From Thermoleophilia bacterium (lineage in GTDB: Bacteria > Actinomycetota > Thermoleophilia > Gaiellales > Gaiellaceae): a stretch of DNA of 9,264 nt. The notes beneath the pieces are model-generated. The model was not told where the DNA came from, searched no databases, and saw nothing but the letters and a program-made list of their open reading frames with translations. The position numbers were made by a program, and so were the translations under genes. Position 1 is the stretch's first letter. Every line of letters starts with the position of its first letter. The DNA lies in assembly GCA_016844515.1 (NCBI GenBank), contig JAERMP010000127.1, forward strand, positions 1 to 9,264, given 5' to 3'. This document shows positions 5,784 through 9,264 of the stretch, in pieces.

Positions 5784-6658
5784 GCCGCGGAGTATGACGC
5801 CGACTTGGTCTCCCGGAGCAGGGCCAGCGTGGCCAGCACGGCGAGCGCGACGATCACGAGCCAGATGGGCCTGGCGCCTGGCAGGAGGGCGGACGGGATG
5901 CCCACGTCGGTCCAACCCCGCTTCACGACCTGTTCATGCCAGAAGTCCTGTGCACAGTTGACTGCGCCATACGCGAGCATCGCTCCGAGATATCCAGAAA
6001 CGGCTATCCGCAGCCGACCCTGCGGTACGCGCATGCGAGACAGAAGAAGCGCCGTGACGAAGAGCAGCGCACCGTCGGTACCGTGATGGTGACCGAGGTG
6101 GACGGCAGCTATTTCGCGCCCGTCGGTCTCTCGGCCCAGTTCCTCGCCCATGAAGAAGTCGCCCGGGAAGTGGAACCCGAGCTCGGCGGTCAGCCAGGGA
6201 AGCGACAGGAACAGCACGACGACCGCTGCGATGACGCGCAGCCGATCTCCCGGTAGTCGTGGCGCGAACGACGTCCCGACCTGACTTGTCGCTGCCGCGG
6301 TGAGCCCACCAGCGATGAGAACACCGAGCGCGGGGATCGCGTTCACCCAGCGAGCGTCGAGATCGCCCTGATCGACGAACCACGGGATCGTCGCGCAGAG
6401 CGCAATCGCCGGCACCGCCGCCCACCATGCCGCACTCGGCAGCGCGGCGACTGCCAGGAGCGCGAGGGCGATGGCCACGAGCGCAATCGGGAAGTTCAGG
6501 AGCGTGACGCTGCGGCTGAGACCACCGGCAAGCCCTTCATGGGAGACGTTGTAGGTGGCGCCCGGATCGATCCGGCTGTAGGTGACGAGAACCGCGAGCG
6601 TCATTGCGCCCCAGATGGCCCAGGCGGCCAGCGCCTCACCCTGGCCCGAGCGCCTCAC
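5780..6658 (-). CDS. Integral membrane protein of unknown function, about 8 TM segments
   Basis: I do not recognise a characterised family. The 292-residue protein has hydrophobic segments at about 9-27, 51-73, 76-95, 104-124, 140-160, 194-209, 215-235 and 263-281. Between TM5 and TM6 is a polar loop of about 33 residues rich in His, Asp and Glu. It includes E159, H163, D167, E172-E173 and the cluster HLGHHHGTD (187-195); H241 and E242 follow TM7. This is a plausible metal-binding or catalytic site at the membrane surface. GTG 6658 overlaps the TGA of the DegT gene as GTGA. Extending the frame upstream of this GTG yields only low-complexity translation antisense in style to the aminotransferase, so it was not used. 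Position after a sugar aminotransferase might hint at an envelope role, but nothing shows it directly. Confidence 0.8.
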   Translation of the reverse strand: MRRSGQGEALAAWAIWGAMTLAVLVTYSRIDPGATYNVSHEGLAGGLSRSVTLLNFPIALVAIALALLAVAALPSAAWWAAVPAIALCATIPWFVDQGDLDARWVNAIPALGVLIAGGLTAAATSQVGTSFAPRLPGDRLRVIAAVVVLFLSLPWLTAELGFHFPGDFFMGEELGRETDGREIAAVHLGHHHGTDGALLFVTALLLSRMRVPQGRLRIAVSGYLGAMLAYGAVNCAQDFWHEQVVKRGWTDVGIPSALLPGARPIWLVIVALAVLATLALLRETKSASYSAA

Positions 6659-7776
6659 GAGCGGAGGGCTGCCGCGAGAGACGCGGCCACGTACTCCTGA
6701 TCGTCGTGGTCGAGCCGCGCGTGGAACGGAAGAGCAAGGGTGCGCGCGCTCATCTCCTCCGCCACCGGGCAGAGGCCAACCCGAAAGCCGAAGCGCTGCT
6801 GCATGTACGGCTGCAGGTGGATGCAAGGGAGATAGCGCGCCGTGGAGACACCATGGGCATCTAGCTGCGAAATGACGGCCTCGCGGTCCGCCCCAGACGG
6901 GAGCACGACGACGTACACGAACCAGGAGCGCTCGTGGTCTGCATCGTCAGCACAGGGAAGCTCGAGGCCGGGGATCTCGCCCAGAAGCTCCGAGTAGCGC
7001 TCGGCGACGGTCGCACGGCTCGCGAGGATCTGGTCGAGCTTCTCGAGCTGCCCGAGGCCGATAGCCGCGCGAACGTCGTCGAGGCGGTAGTTGAAGCCGA
7101 GCCGTGCGTGCTCGAGCCAGCCGCCCGAGTCCGCGCGCCCCTGGTTCCGCAGGCTCTTGACGAGGCGCCACTCCTCTTCGGAGTGCGTGGTCACCATTCC
7201 GCCCTCTCCCGTCGTCATCTGCTTGTTCGGATAGAAGGCGAAGACGGCCGGTGGGCCTTGTGAGCCGAGCGGACGCTCCTTGTAGCGGGCCCCGAGCGCT
7301 TCGCAGGCATCCTCGATCAGCGCGATCCCGCGCGCGTCACAGAGCTCGCGAAGAGGATCCAGCTCGCAGGGGTACCCGTAGATATCGACGGCGATGACAG
7401 CGCGGGTGCGGTCGGTGATCGCCGCCTCGACCGCTGCGGGATCGAGGTTGAGCGTACGCCGGTCGACGTCGGCGAAGACGGGCGTCGCACCCTCGTAGAT
7501 GGCGCAGTTCGCGGAGGCGACGAAGGAGTACGGAGAGGTGACTACCTCGTCTCCAGGCGCGACACCGGCCGTGATGCAGAGCAGGTGAAGACCGGCTGTG
7601 CCGCTCGAGACAGCGGCGGCGTAAGGCGCCCCGACAACGTCGGCGAACTCCTCCTCGAAGCGATCGATTGTCGGCCCGAGCGAGAGCCGACCCGACCTGA
7701 GGACCTCGGTGACGAGCTCCTCCTCCCGCTCGTCGAGCCACGGGCTCGAAAGCGAGACAGTCCTCGAGAGCGGCAC
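6655..7776 (-). CDS. DegT/DnrJ/EryC1/StrS family PLP-dependent aminotransferase
   Basis: This 373-residue protein is a fold-type I aminotransferase of the nucleotide-sugar family, which transfers an amino group, usually from glutamate, to a keto-sugar nucleotide. Visible signatures are GRLSLGPTIDRFEEEFA (29-45), the cofactor phosphate loop S57-S58-G59-T60, TSPYSFVASAN (80-90), E155-D156-A157 with the pyridine-binding Asp156 followed by LGA, and FAFYPNKQMTTGEGG with PLP-binding Lys185. The C-terminal HLQPYMQQ-FGF and CPVAEE-ARTLALPFH motifs are typical. GTG 7776 was chosen because AGGAG at 7782-7786 sits five bases upstream. The ilvE stop is 8 bp away and the next gene overlaps by 4 bp. No sugar dehydratase, epimerase or glycosyltransferase gene is in the window, so the substrate cannot be assigned. 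Confidence 0.93.
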   Translation of the reverse strand: MPLSRTVSLSSPWLDEREEELVTEVLRSGRLSLGPTIDRFEEEFADVVGAPYAAAVSSGTAGLHLLCITAGVAPGDEVVTSPYSFVASANCAIYEGATPVFADVDRRTLNLDPAAVEAAITDRTRAVIAVDIYGYPCELDPLRELCDARGIALIEDACEALGARYKERPLGSQGPPAVFAFYPNKQMTTGEGGMVTTHSEEEWRLVKSLRNQGRADSGGWLEHARLGFNYRLDDVRAAIGLGQLEKLDQILASRATVAERYSELLGEIPGLELPCADDADHERSWFVYVVVLPSGADREAVISQLDAHGVSTARYLPCIHLQPYMQQRFGFRVGLCPVAEEMSARTLALPFHARLDHDDQEYVAASLAAALRS

Positions 7777-7781
7777 AAGTG

Positions 7782-7786
7782 CTCCT
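7782..7786 (-). promoter_or_regulatory. Shine-Dalgarno AGGAG for the DegT aminotransferase
   Basis: AGGAG on the minus strand is five bases before GTG 7776 and overlaps the ilvE stop TAG (7787-7785). It fixes the start of the downstream gene against more upstream in-frame options and places its ribosome site on the ilvE termination codon, favouring coupled translation. Confidence 0.75.
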
Positions 7787-8711
7787 ACGCCGTGGAGGGC
7801 GACATCTCGACCACGTCGAGCCACTGACCCCATCGCTCGCTCCGACCATGAACCGTGTCGAGGTAGGCGTTCTGCAGCTCTCGCGTCACCGGCCCGACCC
7901 CGATCTCGCGGTCGTCGACCGACCGCACGGGCGCGACCTCCGTCGCGGTCCCGACCATGAATACCTCGTCCGCGAGATAGAGATCGGTGCGAATGAGCAG
8001 CGTCTCCTCCACGCGGTAGCCGAGATCCTGGGCGATCTGGATCACGGTGTCCCGTGTGATCCCGGGCAGGATCGACATCGCGAGCGGCGGCGTCATCAAG
8101 GCGCCGTCCTTGACCACGAAGATGTTCTCTCCCGGGCCGTCGGCGACGTATCCGTCGTGCGAGAGCATGATGGCCTCGTCGTATCCCGCGCGCCTCGCCT
8201 CGGTCGTGGCGAGCATCGAGTTGAGGTAGATCCCGGTGGCCTTCGCGACATGCGGGATCACATTCGGCCCGACGCGCTCCCAGCTCGAGATCTTCGCCCT
8301 GATGCCGGCGTTCTGGCTCTCTTCCCCGAGGTAGGCGCCCCACGGGAAGCTGATAATCACGACGTCGATCGGGTTTCCGGTCGCGGCCACACCGAGCTCG
8401 CCAAAGCCGTAGAACGCCAGCGGTCGGATGTAACAGGAAGCGAGCCCGTTGGCCGCGATCAGCTCATGCGTCGCGGACCGGATCTCCTCAGCTGTGTACG
8501 GGAGATCCATATAGAGCACCTTGGCGGAGTTCTGCAGGCGTACCAGATGGTCTTTGAGGCGGAATACCGCAGGGCCGTTCGGGGTGTCGTAGCAGCGGAT
8601 GCCCTCGAACACGCCAGAGCCGTAGTTGAGCCCGTGACTCGCGACGTGGATCTTCGCGTCGGCCCAGTCGACGAGCTCGCCGTTCATCCAGATCTTCTCG
8701 GTCTCCTGCAT
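7785..8711 (-). CDS. ilvE: Branched-chain amino acid aminotransferase (class IV PLP)
   Basis: This enzyme catalyses the last step of Ile, Leu and Val synthesis (and the first of their breakdown), swapping the amino group with 2-oxoglutarate/glutamate in the cytoplasm. It has 308 residues, normal for the family. The substrate-site motif YGSGVFEGIR (30-39), Y94-I-R96, the PLP lysine Lys157 in HVAKATG, the DGPGENIF motif (191-198) with Glu195, and GTATEVAPV (254-262) are all canonical for IlvE rather than D-amino-acid transaminase or aminodeoxychorismate lyase. ATG 8711 follows an AAGGAG at 8722-8727, ten bases upstream within the end of the preceding gene. The YbaK-like stop is 4 bp upstream and the DegT start 8 bp downstream. 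No other branched-chain biosynthesis gene is in the window. Confidence 0.95.
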   Translation of the reverse strand: MQETEKIWMNGELVDWADAKIHVASHGLNYGSGVFEGIRCYDTPNGPAVFRLKDHLVRLQNSAKVLYMDLPYTAEEIRSATHELIAANGLASCYIRPLAFYGFGELGVAATGNPIDVVIISFPWGAYLGEESQNAGIRAKISSWERVGPNVIPHVAKATGIYLNSMLATTEARRAGYDEAIMLSHDGYVADGPGENIFVVKDGALMTPPLAMSILPGITRDTVIQIAQDLGYRVEETLLIRTDLYLADEVFMVGTATEVAPVRSVDDREIGVGPVTRELQNAYLDTVHGRSERWGQWLDVVEMSPSTA

Positions 8712-8715
8712 CAGA

Positions 8716-9231
8716 TCAGCTCTCCTTTTGTCTCGACGAATCGTAGGTTGGGTCGGCGACGACGTCCATCGGCTTGGCTCGTGCAAGGCGTCCGAGCTCG
8801 ACCGGGGCGATCCCGACCATGTGGCGCGGTGATCCCGCCCCCGCCCAGACAAGCGGGTGCTGGAGGAGCGATCGCTCCATGAGAACGGTTTCGATCTTCG
8901 GCAACGGGAACGGGGCAACGGCGCCTGGCGCGAATCCCGTCGTGGTCTCGACCTCCTTCGCCGTAGCAACTCGAGCCGACTCGGCTCCAACGGCGCGCGC
9001 GACCTTTACAGGATCGCCGCGCCGATCGCCCGGGACGAGCGCGAGGACGGGCTTGTCGCCGCACACAAGGACTAGGGACTTGACGATCTGGTCCAGACCG
9101 CACCCAACCGCGGCGGCCGCGGCTGCGGCAGTCGGCGTTCCGTCGGGAAACTCCTGAATACGCGCTTCGGCTCCGGAATCGCGGAGGAAGGAGGACACTC
9201 GTTCGACCGGCTCCGGCCAGGTAGCCACCAC
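8716..9231 (-). CDS. YbaK/EbsC-type aminoacyl-tRNA deacylase
   Basis: The 171-residue protein is a stand-alone YbaK/prolyl-tRNA-synthetase-associated domain; relatives hydrolyse mis-charged tRNA, for example Cys-tRNA(Pro), in trans. The Ala-rich helix (35-41) followed by GCGLDQIVKSLVLV (43-56) with Lys51 matches the conserved region around the key Lys of YbaK. Further on, LALVPGDRRGDPVKVARAVGA, the GFAPGAVAPFPL loop (Gly-x-x-x-Gly substrate loop region) and a VLMERSLL strand fit the family. GTG 9231 is the first start after an in-frame TAG; GTG 9228 is equally possible and only a weak AGG lies upstream. The 33 bases from 9232 to the window end show nothing further. It is probably the first visible gene of the minus-strand run; its tRNA substrate is not predictable. 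Confidence 0.9.
   Translation of the reverse strand: MVATWPEPVERVSSFLRDSGAEARIQEFPDGTPTAAAAAAAVGCGLDQIVKSLVLVCGDKPVLALVPGDRRGDPVKVARAVGAESARVATAKEVETTTGFAPGAVAPFPLPKIETVLMERSLLQHPLVWAGAGSPRHMVGIAPVELGRLARAKPMDVVADPTYDSSRQKES
8722..8727 (-). promoter_or_regulatory. Shine-Dalgarno AAGGAG for ilvE
   Basis: AAGGAG on the minus strand ends ten bases before ATG 8711, inside the last codons of the YbaK-like gene. It supports the ATG start over in-frame upstream codons that would lengthen ilvE into the YbaK-like gene. Confidence 0.65.
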
Positions 9232-9264
9232 GCTCGCAGCCTACCCGTCCGGCTCGTGATCCCG

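Noticed and set aside
7777..8343. Upstream extension of the DegT frame into ilvE
   Set aside because: The extension is Arg/Gly/Asp-rich nonsense antiphase to ilvE. A good AGGAG site fixes GTG 7776, and family homology begins there.
9105..9130. GCC/GCG-rich stretch in the YbaK-like gene as a microsatellite
   Set aside because: It encodes the Ala-rich helix normally preceding the YbaK Lys motif, and the codons are mixed rather than a perfect repeat.

Overview
The window is GC-rich bacterial DNA with almost no intergenic space, frequent GTG/TTG starts and strong G/C at third codon positions. An RskA-type anti-sigma factor, a class A PBP with two PASTA repeats and an AfsR/LuxR-type regulator remnant point to a high-GC Gram-positive bacterium. 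My best guess is a deep-branching actinobacterium such as Thermoleophilia; this rests on protein style only, since no marker gene is present. I see no rRNA, tRNA, IS element, CRISPR array, phage gene or recognisable defence system.

Left part (1-2501): the 3' end of an anti-sigma-factor gene (+) converges on a TetR-family repressor gene (-), and their stop codons share one CTAG. The repressor has an unusual N-terminal extension that aligns without gaps to its own DNA-binding domain, so it looks like a tandem-HTH TetR protein. Upstream of it lies a 240-bp spacer with operator-like inverted repeats and an AT-rich island. Next comes an N-terminally truncated AfsR/LuxR-type ATPase-TPR regulator (+), probably a remnant.

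Middle (2529-4913): a complete bifunctional penicillin-binding protein (GT51 glycosyltransferase, transpeptidase, two PASTA repeats) on the + strand. It starts at a TTG next to a perfect 9-bp inverted repeat. Its 3' end overlaps the convergent DNA-glycosylase gene by 44 bp.

Right part (9231 down to 4870, all on -): a tightly packed six-gene run in the order YbaK-like aminoacyl-tRNA deacylase, ilvE branched-chain aminotransferase, DegT/DnrJ/EryC1/StrS aminotransferase, an eight-TM membrane protein, a short RemA/DUF370-like protein, and 3-methyladenine DNA glycosylase. The first two junctions are gaps of 4 and 8 bp. The last three are 4-bp overlaps of the form GTGA, ATGA and CTGA, which suggests one transcript with translational coupling. 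The CTG start inferred for the glycosylase restores about 32 conserved N-terminal residues that a conventional GTG start would lose. The genes have no obvious common pathway: amino-acid/tRNA metabolism, sugar amination, an unknown membrane function, possible DNA-binding regulation and base-excision repair.
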